Below are positions 48,101 through 54,589 of a stretch of 64,000 nt of DNA, one piece after another (within the stretch, counting starts at the first letter, position 1; each line of letters opens with the position of its first letter). Location of the stretch: assembly GCF_002909445.1 (NCBI RefSeq), contig NZ_PPXC01000006.1:62001-126000 (forward strand). The letters run 5' to 3'. The notes under the pieces are model-generated. The model ran no database searches. It saw nothing but the letters and a program-made list of their open reading frames with translations, and had not been told where the DNA came from. This stretch comes from Arthrobacter glacialis (GTDB taxonomy: Bacteria; Actinomycetota; Actinomycetes; Actinomycetales; Micrococcaceae). The position numbers were made by a program, and so were the translations under genes.

Positions 48101-49607
48101 CCAATTGGTTGGACTGCTGATCAAGTTCAAGGAAGCTGAGATGGCCGTCGCCTGCGACTATGGCATGGGCATGGGGTCTCGCAGCCGCATGGACCAGGAA
48201 TTCTTCGACGATTGTGTGTGATGGCAGGCTTCGGGATTCGGACCCGCCCATGGCCAGCAGCTCTTGCTCTTCCTCGGGTGTGGTGACGGTGAGGGACGCG
48301 GCAGTGGAGTCCTCGCCGCTGGTTATGCGTTCCAGCAGTAGCATGAATCGCTGCAGGTGGTCTTGGAGGGTCTCGGGTGTGTAGAGGGCGGCATTGGCCT
48401 CGAACTGGATGGTTACGTGGTTTTCCTTTCCAGCATTATGGCCGTGCTGAAGACCATGGATGATGATCGACAGATCGTCGATGGGGCCGGTAGAAAGTAC
48501 ATGCATGGTCCCGGCCGAGGTGCCGAAGTTGATGTCATCAATGATGGGAAGGATGTTTACCGACGGTCCAATGTAGCTGGGGCGTCCGGCTAAGTCTTCC
48601 TGGCGGAAGCGCTGGTGGATCAGCGCATTGCGTAGTGCCCCGCCGGCTTTCATGACTGTGCCTTCGATGGTGTCATGGGGCTTGAGGTGAATACGGACTG
48701 GGACGATGTTTGAGAGCATCGATGGTACTGACTTCGCCAGGGCACCGCGCCGGGCCGTGACCGGGAGAGCTAGAGTGATGTGCCGTTCGGCTGTCATCTT
48801 GTGCAGGTAGAGGGCTACAGCGGCAAGAATGACGGCCGGGGCGCTGGCGGCGCCATCGGCTAGTCCACTGACAACCTGCTGGGGGAGTTCGCCAGTAACC
48901 CGGAGAAGTGCCGAGGCATTTCGGTTGGGCCGCCCATGCAGACCAGTCGGAGGTTCCGTCACGGACCGTTCCCAAAAATCTTGGTCGGCCACGGCTTGAC
49001 GAGAACCCGGATAGCCCGACTCTTCCGCCAAGAGAGCATCAAGTGGTGGGAAGGGCGTGGAAATGTCTGGGCCGGAAGAGTGCACCAGCATTTCGTTGTA
49101 GATCAGAGCAACGCGTTTGAGCACCAGGACAGCAGAGTATCCGTCCAGCATCAGGTGATGGACGCGTTGATAGAAGAAGTACCGGTCGTCCGTGAGTCGG
49201 AACAATTCCACCCGGAGTAGTGGGTCTGCGGCCACATCACGCGCAGTGGCGAGATCCTTGTCCATTACGCTCCGGGCATGTGCCTCAGCGGTTCCTGCAT
49301 CACCCTCCAAGCCGCGCAAATCAGTCACGACCAGATGCGCCGGCGACGGCGAGATCACCTGATAGGGACCGCCGTCGTCCTCGGCGAACAGCACATTCAA
49401 GGCATCCGTTTCAGCAATGGCAATCAGGACGGCTTGACCCAGCAGGCGGGCGTCAACGTCACCGCAGATGTCTACAAACTGCGCAATCTGGTACATCGAG
49501 TTTTCCGGGTCGAGGTTTTGGGCGTACCAAATCCCCCTCTGAGCCGTGCTAAGTGCACGGCGGGTGCCGGTGGCGGACGAAGACTGGGAATTCGAATACT
49601 GAGGCAT
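39186..49607 (-). CDS. Trimodular non-ribosomal peptide synthetase with thioesterase
   Basis: This 3,473-residue NRPS reads C1 (15-450, HHLMLDG at 150-156), A1 (465-965), T1 (Ser1010 in GGHSLL), C2 (1062-1510, HHIAADG at 1192), A2 (1520-2000), T2 (Ser2048), C3 (2115-2580, HHIASDG at 2246), A3 (2590-3115), T3 (Ser3161) and a type I TE (3220-3470, GWSFGG, Ser3297). All core motifs are intact. No epimerase, methylase or oxidase domain is present. It should join three amino acids, and the C1 domain implies N-acylation or loading by a partner not seen here. Specificity residues read by eye are D-A-D-E-V-L-F-V-D-K, D-A-D-E-L-L-F-V-D-K and D-A-D-E-L-L-L-V-D-K, so nearly the same substrate three times. 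The TE could release a linear or cyclic tripeptide or act iteratively. Start ATG with AAGG upstream; 61 bp after a secreted-peptide gene. Confidence 0.96.
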   Translation of the reverse strand: MPQYSNSQSSSATGTRRALSTAQRGIWYAQNLDPENSMYQIAQFVDICGDVDARLLGQAVLIAIAETDALNVLFAEDDGGPYQVISPSPAHLVVTDLRGLEGDAGTAEAHARSVMDKDLATARDVAADPLLRVELFRLTDDRYFFYQRVHHLMLDGYSAVLVLKRVALIYNEMLVHSSGPDISTPFPPLDALLAEESGYPGSRQAVADQDFWERSVTEPPTGLHGRPNRNASALLRVTGELPQQVVSGLADGAASAPAVILAAVALYLHKMTAERHITLALPVTARRGALAKSVPSMLSNIVPVRIHLKPHDTIEGTVMKAGGALRNALIHQRFRQEDLAGRPSYIGPSVNILPIIDDINFGTSAGTMHVLSTGPIDDLSIIIHGLQHGHNAGKENHVTIQFEANAALYTPETLQDHLQRFMLLLERITSGEDSTAASLTVTTPEEEQELLAMGGSESRSLPSHTIVEEFLVHAAARPHAHAIVAGDGHLSFLELDQQSNQLAHYLRGRGAGPGTAVAVRLERSKQLGVAILGILKSGAAYVPIDPDYPAGRVRGMLEDAEPLLLLTVVELSDSQSPRHIDSPCPEVVLDGEAMSEVLVRLPHHPLRNTAAGQHDLAYVIFTSGSTGRPKAVGVEHRALLNLFTSHNEDIFRPAEARLGRTLRVAHTAGLSFDASWDPILWLMAGHELHLVDDLTRRDPQALASYLSERRIDSIETTPSFAKVLLAEGLFDAEFHPSVVALGGEAVDPTLWGLLAQAKGVTAYNFYGPTETTVDSMTAIMEPGSTPHLGSSVANSRHYILDSGLNPVPSNAIGELYVAGHNVARGYLDQPQLSSERFIADPFAADGSRMYRTGDVVRRLPSTAVEFLGRIDQQVKIRGFRIEPAEIEEALRATDGVRHAAVVVAKNRAGYDQLLAYITGTDRLDTAAIRADLRHNLPDYMVPSAIVQIPQIPLTTNGKLDTKALPEPETAGMTEAPRNHAERIVAAAFSEVLGLDGVGRDDDFFELGGHSLLATRLVAVLRSSNGSAPALRTVFESPTVAGIARTLDTPAPERHPLARQDRPNPLPLSFAQRRLWFLNRYDPSSGAYNIPIALNLSGPLDVAALEHALNDVVARHESLRTIFAFSDGEPEQRILAVDDAVVPLAAVQTTRENLDHAVRAASARGFELTTELPLRAALFQLGARDHVLLLTLHHIAADGWSLAPLARDLSTAYSARVSNTLPVFTPLPVQYADYALWQRDELGSEDDPQSPLARQLAFWKAELDGSPEELPLPFDHVRGTRTGQWAADAVPVEIDGTTHERLSALARDHNASLFMVLQAAFAALLTKLGAGTDIPLGTPVAGRPDTALDELVGFFVNTLVLRTNTANNPTLGELIDTVRFTNLRAYANQDAPFERVVEELNPARSQQRHPLFQVMLTLTNTASEQLSMAGLDAVADRTTAPGGAKFDLLLDLAETGPGLGMTGSLGFDPTLFEPATAALIAARFKHVVEQFAANPHTPLSRLHVSTPLEAAQTRELGSGPVVDNGAVTVPAEFAATAARHPGRAAVSDGHSTLSFAELSAAVELLASGLVASGVDAGDRVAVALPRGNDVVCAALAVLRAGAVYVPVDLSYPSERIGLILDDSAPRLTIGAGNLDGLRAAGTRGNPPVPLSGIAPADPAYVIYTSGSTGTPKGVEVTHGALANLFLHHRHTIVAETFGDGDGEGTAVAHISGLGFDAAWDPMLWLVAGATLHMVADDIRTDAQALVAFCAAKGITVLESTPSYISALLQSGLLDSPRSAPLVLVLGGESVPAGLWQELCDNDQVAAYNFYGPTEFTVDSVLTRISGTVPHIGRAVRNVESYVLDDFLAPVPHGVTGELYLAGAGMATGYVNRPAETASRFIANPYRDGARMYRTGDLVRRLPGGELQFVARADDQLKIRGFRVEPGEVEGVLASHDRVERAAVVVDSGATGRIIGYYVGTADPAELREFAAARLPEYMMPKALIPLAEIPLTSHGKLDKRALPAPATASTESRIPTTALEEKMCAIFGTVLGVNEVGMDDDFFTLGGHSLLAVALVAAIREGFGAELPLRAIFESSSPAALLGSLVSRPDGGPVRTGQVPSQTVDAWTRATKDRRPNKIPLSYAQSRLWFLNQLDPGAADYNIVLAVRLTGDLNEEALALALDDLVARHEVLRTSYPATDGTPEQLIHPASAVSKVLEVQEAGALGELPRLLADGASRGFDLLHELPLRATLIRLDDDEWVLQLVIHHIASDGASLAPLARDISTAYTARCCGASPLQRPLGLQYADFALWQRHVQEGAPETIAAVPDEVVAGLRADAPARALEAKLRAWQDALAGAPSELMLPGAGSRAPGARQPGGQQSFTLGSETTAALAGLAGAQNASLFMALHAMLGGFLSRLGAGDDLVIGSPTAGRTDPALTELIGFFVNTVPIRLDASGNPTLRELLSTARRSVLDSFDKDDVPFERLVEALNPPRELGRHPLFQTMLAVETMDRAAVELPGVQVLPEPETATGEAKFDLSFTFRELGPEQGLAATLAYNAAMFTSEAISTLIAQLETFARLAVQSPDRSLSRLDIQSPEETTALVATTAGAVTHPAPSVLEVFAKTVARTPDLTAVTCGTHSLSFAALDTATGTLAGILRDQGIAAGDLVSVYLPRSVDTVVAALGVLRAGAVYNPIDADYPAERVAAILTDAGPGVIVTTASLERSLRSSLAVAGLTHAAVLLMESLPAGVPADLSEPTASQLAYVMFTSGSTGRPKGVEISHGALANLLASHQETLFPDAAERTARGQVRVAHTTGVGFDASWDPMLWMIDGHELHLITDEVRLDPQRLAGYFADHGIGAWETTPGYLRQLLAEPAFSSMLRDRDASGSPILRLALGGEAFDAALWEELSLLRTVRAWNLYGPTEATVDSLFAPLSGTRHPVLGSPTRNSRAYVLDNSLQHVTAGVRGELYLAGAQLARGYRGRTDLTSERFVADPFGAPGERMYRTGDLVTRSAAGEVRFQGRNDQQVKIRGFRVELGEVERALRDVPGVVAAVAIVHNAAADPALPGTPRLVAYVVAETETDKKSPNAAQLSERVRSQLQQVLPGYMVPAAVGVVARIPLTTNGKVDFTALPDPAGQERRAGRAPRTPREATVAAIFAQVLDLPQVGVDESFFELGGHSFLAQPLVSQINDALGTELPVQALFRSPSVEQLLAEASKGATENVADSLRQLLPLRSTGSKAPLFAVHPATGVSWGFAAMLRHLDKDRPLYGLQMPGMLPGGDEQLRATTLTELADDYIAQIRHVQPEGPYHLIGWSFGGNLVHRLATRLQELGHEVAFLAILDAFPTRQEGNAEVGTGPALWQNYLHAAGFPVPEDEAASLDGARVLEVLRENHNALGSIPLVSLNAMVENFSVLARMIREAQVQRFDGDLHVFRATEDVPKGSPNSASWTPFVSGQIHDTPVAARHSAMLSEGALAHIMPVLAIRLGEGTE

Positions 49608-49668
49608 AGTCCTTCTCGCGATGGCGGTGGTCCGGCGAAGCGCCGGGGAATGCTGTGGATCCTTGCCG

Positions 49669-49929
49669 TTATTGGAACTGGCCCAATTGGAAGGGGCCGA
49701 ACGGAATGGAGAGCAGCGGGCCGTTGATGAGGGGAGCGGTCAGCAGCGGTCCCGAAATGAGAGTGCCATTAAGGAAAGAGAACGAAGGACTGTCAATGGC
49801 TGACGCTGAGGTGGTGGGTTCGGCGATGGTTGTCGCCGCGCTCGCAGGAACAGCACCGACGGTCAGTGCGCCAATGATCATTCCACCGGTGACGGTAAGA
49901 GTTCCAAAGTTTTTAATTGACTTGTGCAT
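49669..49929 (-). CDS. Secreted 86-aa peptide heading the NRPS operon
   Basis: The product has a Sec signal peptide (basic N-terminus, hydrophobic core to ~28, likely cleavage after VPASA at 31) and a mature part of ~55 residues, rich in Thr/Ser and then in hydrophobic and Gly/Pro residues. Two GPLL units ten residues apart (60-63 and 70-73) sit in the segment from SFLNG to the C-terminus, which ends FGPFQLGQFQ. No Cys, so no disulfides. AGGAG seven bases before the ATG is a strong ribosome site. It lies 61 bp upstream of the NRPS start on the same strand with no hairpin between, so co-transcription is likely. I do not recognise the family; surface, matrix or carrier function is speculation. 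Confidence 0.7.
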   Translation of the reverse strand: MHKSIKNFGTLTVTGGMIIGALTVGAVPASAATTIAEPTTSASAIDSPSFSFLNGTLISGPLLTAPLINGPLLSIPFGPFQLGQFQ

Positions 49930-50195
49930 AGTTGATCTCCTGGTGTTGTCGTCAAGTTTCTCTCGCTGCGAGCGTTGAACTGCTAGAGCGCGTTACTAAT
50001 GCATTCGGAGCCGCCGCAGTTCTGGATGGGTGCGGATGCCCGGAGGCTGAGGTTGGGTGCGGCGCTACTGGGTGCGATCCGGGGCAGCAACATTCGCAGC
50101 TGAGCTCCAGGACATCGTCTTATGGTGGGCACTAGGCGAATGAGTCCGCGAGATTACTTGACGGCTATAGCGCTGTACATCGGCTGATTGGAGGT
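49930..50195. other. Upstream region of the NRPS operon
   Basis: The promoter of the operon should be here, reading leftwards. I see no clear -35/-10 pair and no IdeR/DmdR-type iron box. A T-arm-like string GGTTCAATTCC lies near 50191 on the plus strand but no complete tRNA folds from it. Confidence 0.4.
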
Positions 50196-50199
50196 TCAA

Positions 50200-51160
50200 T
50201 TCCGGCTATCGCCAGGGGTGTCTGGGTAGGTGTTCCCTCTCTGGATCCCGTGTTGCTGCGGTGGCGAGGGTGGCAGCGACCGTGCGGCAGTGGCGAATAT
50301 GGCAAATATCAGCAGGTGAGGCGGGATCTGCAGCCACCATTTGACCAGAACGAGTTCGTGGCTAGGGCCGAGTAGGCGTATGACGTCACCCGCCAGTTTC
50401 ATCTCAGGACGCCGACGGTGAAGTTGAATAGAGACCCCGGGTAACGGCTTGTGAAGAGAATTGCGAAGCCACCAATAGTCGTAGTGATAAAGACGGCGAA
50501 CCACAGCCCGCGAGACAACTGTGGGTCCAATTGTCAGGAGAGCCTTGCAGGATAGTGTCCCTTCGGCACAACTCTGGTGGGGAGACTCGCCGTCGTCCTT
50601 GCCAAGATGTTGGGGGCTCCTCTGCGGGCATGAGGCTCAATTCAGTGGGTTCTGCAACTTGTCTCCCCCCCGTGTCCTAGCTTCGACGACGGGACTCGTC
50701 GGCCCAGACCGATGGCTCTTATGACAATCAACCCGCACCAAGGATCAGGGATGCCATGCCGCCAATCAAAGAGGCAGCCGTGAAGGCTCCAAACAATTCT
50801 GAGGGGAAACCTGCCTGCGTGTTCACATTGGCATTGGCGTTCGCGTTCATGATTACAACGACCCAGACACCACTGCGCAAATCCATGGTGATTTGCTGCG
50901 TGCCGGCTCCGGAAGCAGACTCAGCCCAAAAGCCTTGCTCTGTTGGTGGATTTGGTACTGCAGGTCCTGGTACGTCGTCGTAGCTCACCTTGAACGCTGA
51001 CGTTTCGATACCGTTGATTTTGCTTGCGTGGACGCCCCGGAGGTACTTGTCCATTGCAGCCCGTGGCCCAATACCAATGAACACCTGACCGCCGAGTGCA
51101 GTGGATGCGAAGCTAAGACGGATGGCGCCAAGGTCAAAGTGAACCTTGTGGAGCCCGATA
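50200..51160 (-). pseudogene. Decayed DUF4389-type membrane protein
   Basis: Three blocks in two minus-strand frames look like one family. First: VFIGIGPRAAMDKYLRGV, VSYDDVPG, GFWAESASGAGTQ, WVVVIMNANA, ending at a TGA near 50728 (the frame itself runs 50728-51240 with a foreign N-terminus). Second: GLWFAVFITTTIGGFAILFTSRYPGSLFNFTVGVLR with TGA where the family has Trp, then NWRVTSYAYSALATN. Third: HELVLVKWWLQIPPHLLIF in another frame. Actinobacterial DUF4389 proteins, as I recall them, have these blocks in this order. Nonsense and frameshift mutations plus a deletion have destroyed the gene. Confidence 0.55.
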
Positions 51161-51162
51161 CT

Positions 51163-51407
51163 GGGACGATCGAAGGCCCTACTGTTGCCCGAAACTGTCC
51201 GGCCGTGTTCGGGAGAGTGAGAGCCGCGGCACCTAGACACTTTTTGTGACTGAATCGTAAAAAGATGAGTGTCACGGGCTGAAAAAGATGACCAGAAACT
51301 CAGGAAAATTCTGCTGAATTAGATGAGTTGGGGCATTTTTTACCCCTCAGAGGTCCTGATCTTTGGGGTAAACTCGCAGGTCAGAGGCCCTTTTGTGCCC
51401 CGGGCGG
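51163..51407. repeat. Direct repeat A (right copy)
   Basis: This is homologous to 35073-35351, more diverged in the palindrome and in the hairpin, and ends in 13 bases of tRNA-Arg 3' tip (51395-51407) instead of 36. The GATGAGT/GATGACC repeats are at about 51258, 51280 and 51314. Confidence 0.7.
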
Positions 51408-52691
51408 TGTGTGATTTCAATACATCGTTGACTCATGTGTCGGGACATCGTTGACAGCTTCGATGATGGGTAATGTCATCCGTGGATCAGAATCGTGTCA
51501 TCGTGCTCGCCGTGCTTCAGATGGGCTTGACGCCCAGTGAAGCAGCCCGTCGCTTCCACGTCAGCCGGCAGTGGGTGTACGTGTTGCTGGCCCGCTACCG
51601 AGAACGTGGTGAGGCAGGGTTGGAACCCGGGTCGCGACGCCCCAGCCATCATCCTGGCACCGTTTCTGAGGACGTCCGAGGCAGGATTCGTACCCTGAGA
51701 GCTGAGTTGGAGACAGCAGGACTGGATGCTGGTGCGGAATCCATCGCTGACAGACTCCAACGCCAAGGCATCAATCCTCCAGCGGTTTCCACGATCTGGC
51801 GGATCCTGCGCAGCGCAGCCCTTGTGGTGCCGCAACCCCAGAAAAGACCACGATCGTCATGGCACCGCTTTGAAGCGGCGCAACCCAACCAGACCTGGCA
51901 GTCCGACGTCACCCACTGGACGCTGGCAGAGGGCATCGACGTTGAGGTCATTTCCTGGCTTGATGACTGCTCCCGCTACCTGCTCCACATCAGCACCCAT
52001 CCGCGTGTTTCCGGGGTGACAGTGACCACCACGCTCACCGCCACGGCCCAGGAATACGGGTATCCGGCCTCGACTCTGATCGATAACGGCATGGTCTACA
52101 CCACCGGCTTCGCCAACGGTAAAGGCGGGCCGAACGCCTTCGAATACCTAGTCAAAAAGTTAGGGAACACCCAAAAGAACGGCTCGCCTTATCATCCGCG
52201 CACCCAAGGGAAAATTGAGCGCTTCCACCAAACACTAAAGAAATGACTCGCCCAGCAATCCCCAGCAGACAGCTGCTACGACCTTGATCAGCAACTGGCA
52301 CGCTTCCAACACATCTACAACCAAGAACGACCGCACCGGGCCCTGGGCCGCAAGACACCGACCGAGGGTTACACCTCACTGCCCAAAGCTGCACCAATGG
52401 CATCAAGTGAACGTCACTGGCGGGTTCGCTACGACAAAATTGACGACGTTGGCACGGTCAGCCTGCGCTACGAAAGCACGATGCGCCATCTAGCCATTGG
52501 ACGAGCCCATAAGGGTAAACACGTCATTATTCTCATCGCCGGAACCGAAGTCATGCTCGCCGACACCCTCACCGGCGAACTCCTTGCAGAACACACCATC
52601 GACGCCAGCAAAAGCTACCAACCCAAAAAATAACAGAAGCTCCCTCCCGAAGGAGAGAGCTTCTGTCAAGTATGCCGCGACACATCACATT
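51408..52691 (+). mobile_element. IS481-family insertion element
   Basis: This 1.28-kb element is bounded on both sides by the 13-base string GTGCCCCGGGCGG (51395-51407 and 52692-52704), a probable target duplication taken from the tRNA-Arg 3' end. The ends carry TGTGTGAT on the left and ATCACA on the right, and a longer inner inverted repeat with GTGTCG-N-G-N-CAT-N3-TTGACAG on both sides. It contains one transposase frame with a nonsense codon. Confidence 0.75.
51473..52633 (+). pseudogene. IS481-family transposase with in-frame TGA
   Basis: The frame encodes an N-terminal helix-turn-helix (TPSEAARRFHVSRQWVYVLLARY) and an rve integrase core with DVTHW (first Asp), IDNGMVY (second Asp) and PRTQGKIERFHQTLKK (Glu). 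A TGA at 52244-52246 replaces what is probably a Trp codon just after the catalytic Glu, and the frame then continues without further damage for 128 codons to TAA at 52633 (ARFQHIYNQERPHRALGRKTP). All catalytic residues precede the stop, so a truncated product of 257 residues might be partly active. Confidence 0.85.
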
Positions 52692-52704
52692 GTGCCCCGG
52701 GCGG

Positions 52705-53036
52705 TGTGTGATCTCAGGACATAGTTCCCAGGTGATACTTCCCCGCTGTCTCGCGACATACTTCCGACCATGTCGATCGGAGAATAAGCACAATCGTCAT
52801 GGGCCCTCACCGGTGCCAGCGCCCCATGGCAGGGGGATGTTTCTGGGCAAGCATGGTGTGACCCCAGGGCCGTATCACCAGCGATGACAGGCAAGAGACC
52901 ATGCTGCCTCCAGGCTTGCCAGACGGCAAAAAGAAACACCCCGATCCGAAGACCGAGGTGTAACTATTTTGTACTCACATGAAGTGAGAACGATGTCGCG
53001 GGACATTGTGGGAACTATGTCCCGCGACATCACATT
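52705..53036. mobile_element. 332-bp non-autonomous element with IS481-like ends
   Basis: It lies between the second and third copies of GTGCCCCGGGCGG and starts TGTGTGAT and ends ATCACATT like the neighbouring IS481 element. It has no transposase. A 14-bp perfect inverted repeat (52993-53006 and 53017-53030) lies at its right end. It looks like a MITE-type derivative or internally deleted copy. Confidence 0.6.
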
Positions 53037-53037
53037 G

Positions 53038-53110
53038 TGCCCCGGGCGGGAATTGAACCCACGACCAAGAGATTAGAAGGCTCCTGCTCTATCCGCTGAG
53101 CTACCGAGGC
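53038..53110 (-). tRNA. tRNA-Arg (anticodon TCT)
   Basis: The 73-nt cloverleaf has acceptor GCCTCGG pairing with CCGGGGC, a D arm GCTC/GAGC, anticodon loop CTTCTAA (TCT, reads AGA), and T arm GTGGG-TTCAATT-CCCGC (with one pairing offset). CCA is not encoded. One C-U mismatch closes the anticodon stem, where related tRNAs have A-U, so stem stability is slightly reduced. Its 3' half is repeated at 35316 and 28618, and it appears to be the anchor of the mobile region. Confidence 0.85.
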
Positions 53111-53294
53111 GCGGCCATAAAGACTGGCCGGATCTAAATTATCAGGTTTATTGACTTATCTCTTCCTCCACAGGCCCAGCCAGCTGCCAATCCGTCCACA
53201 ATTCCCGCTTTCCCACTGGTTCAGGCCTTGGCAAAGGCGTTTGCTGGATGCAAGGGATCACCGCCGCAGCTGCGGCCTAGAGAGAGGTATTGCC

Positions 53295-53924
53295 ATGGCC
53301 AACACAATCACCATCAGAGGATTCGCAACGACAGGGATCGAGCTGCGCACCACGCCCGCAGGCCTGGTTGTTGGGGATTTCCGCATGGGTTCCAACGAGC
53401 GCCGCCCCGATCCCATCACCAATGTGTGGGCAGATGGGCCCACCAACTGGTTCCGCGTCAGCGCTTTTCGCGCACTGGCCCAGAATGCGGCGGCAAGCAT
53501 CCACAAGGGCGACCGCATCATTGTCGTGGGCAAGCTCAAGATCAGCACTTTCCTGCGCAAGGACGGAACGCCCGGCACCAATGTGGAGATCGTGGCCGAA
53601 ACCATTGGGCCGGACCTTCTCTTTGGCACCGCCCACTACATTCGCGTGGCCAGCGCCCATCCTGTAGGCCGAGACTATTCCGGGACCGACGCCGATCCCT
53701 CCGCCGCGGGCAGGTTCACCTCCGGCGGTGGAGCGGAGGTGGTCCATTTTCACGACGAAGATCCTGGGCCGGACAATGCGACCCACGATGGTGACGATCA
53801 AGGCGAGGGTTCCGAAGACACCGAGGATCCTGCAGCCCTCGCGGACGATCAGGAAGCAACGGAAGACGGTGAGGTAGTCAATACGTCCACGGGTGAGCTC
53901 ATTAAAGAAGACGTGCCCTTCTAG
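53295..53924 (+). CDS. Single-stranded DNA-binding protein (SSB-like)
   Basis: This 209-residue protein has an N-terminal OB fold (ITIRGFATTGIELR, NWFRVSAFRALAQNAAASI, KGDRIIVVGKLKI) typical of SSB, and a long acidic, disordered C-terminal part (about 125-200) ending EDVPF, close to the family's acidic DDxPF tip that recruits repair proteins. A second, paralogous type of actinobacterial SSB is possible. GAGAGG upstream of the ATG at 53295 fixes the start; the frame opens earlier. 53111-53294 is an ordinary promoter gap. Confidence 0.9.
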   Translation: MANTITIRGFATTGIELRTTPAGLVVGDFRMGSNERRPDPITNVWADGPTNWFRVSAFRALAQNAAASIHKGDRIIVVGKLKISTFLRKDGTPGTNVEIVAETIGPDLLFGTAHYIRVASAHPVGRDYSGTDADPSAAGRFTSGGGAEVVHFHDEDPGPDNATHDGDDQGEGSEDTEDPAALADDQEATEDGEVVNTSTGELIKEDVPF

Positions 53925-53967
53925 GGGAAATGGACGAGCGCGTAGCCGGTCATGGCAGAATGGCGTG

Positions 53968-54495
53968 GTGACTTTGGAAAAGATGACACCCCGCCACTTG
54001 CCAGCAGCCCGTCGTTTGAATGGGCGTGCTGTCGGAGTATCAGTCCTACTGGCTGCTTCCATGGCTCTGGGCGGATGCTCCTTACTGCCGTCGGGCAATC
54101 AGGGCAATCAGGGCACGGAACCCAAACCGGCCGCAAGCACTGCAGCTCCGGCTGAGCAGGACGTCGCAAAGCCACCAGCCAAGCCCGCCGAGCCACTTTC
54201 TGCGGCGCAGGAGCTCTCGGACAAAGTGAAGGCCTCACTCACCAAGTTGGCCACCGTTACCAAGGCTCCCAACCGTGAGCAAATGTTGGCAGCCATGCTG
54301 GAGGCCGGTGCCGTCAAGGAGCAGGTTGAGCTTTCCGTTGACATCACGCCCACAGGCCTTGCCGTTGATGCAGTTGAGTCCGCTACGCGTGTAGCCGAGG
54401 AGTGCGTCATTGGCCAGGTGCGCGATGGCAATGTCGCAGTGATGGTTCTTCCAGTGCTGGCATCCGGGCGTTGCTTCGTCGGCGACATCCACTAA
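53968..54495 (+). CDS. Putative lipoprotein of unknown function
   Basis: This 175-residue lipoprotein has signal VGVSVLLAASMALGGC, a Pro/Ala/Thr-rich linker and a C-terminal domain of about 90 residues with two Cys (EECVIGQ and GRCFVGD), possibly a disulfide outside the membrane. The start is uncertain: GTG at 53968 or ATG at 53983. The downstream EttA gene begins 94 bp later. I recall similar Micrococcaceae proteins without assigned function. Confidence 0.7.
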   Translation: MTLEKMTPRHLPAARRLNGRAVGVSVLLAASMALGGCSLLPSGNQGNQGTEPKPAASTAAPAEQDVAKPPAKPAEPLSAAQELSDKVKASLTKLATVTKAPNREQMLAAMLEAGAVKEQVELSVDITPTGLAVDAVESATRVAEECVIGQVRDGNVAVMVLPVLASGRCFVGDIH

Positions 54496-54589
54496 TCCAC
54501 ACACCACCTGACTCGGCGTCGATGACGCCTTGCTCACTAATGTCGTAGCGAATGTGAGATATGCGCCTGCACCCACTAGCCTTGGGGGT

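Noticed and set aside
39500-49500. Many 60-300 codon frames antiparallel to or nested in the NRPS gene
   Set aside because: They are shadows of the high-G+C NRPS reading frame, with no ribosome sites and no family features.
49930-50200. Iron-responsive (IdeR/DmdR) box upstream of the NRPS operon
   Set aside because: No TTAGGTTAG-type inverted repeat found on reading. Together with the missing uptake genes this weakens a siderophore call.
50160-50215. tRNA-like T arm (GGTTCAATTCC and TATCGCC)
   Set aside because: No matching D arm, anticodon stem or acceptor 5' strand could be folded upstream. At best a worn tRNA scrap.
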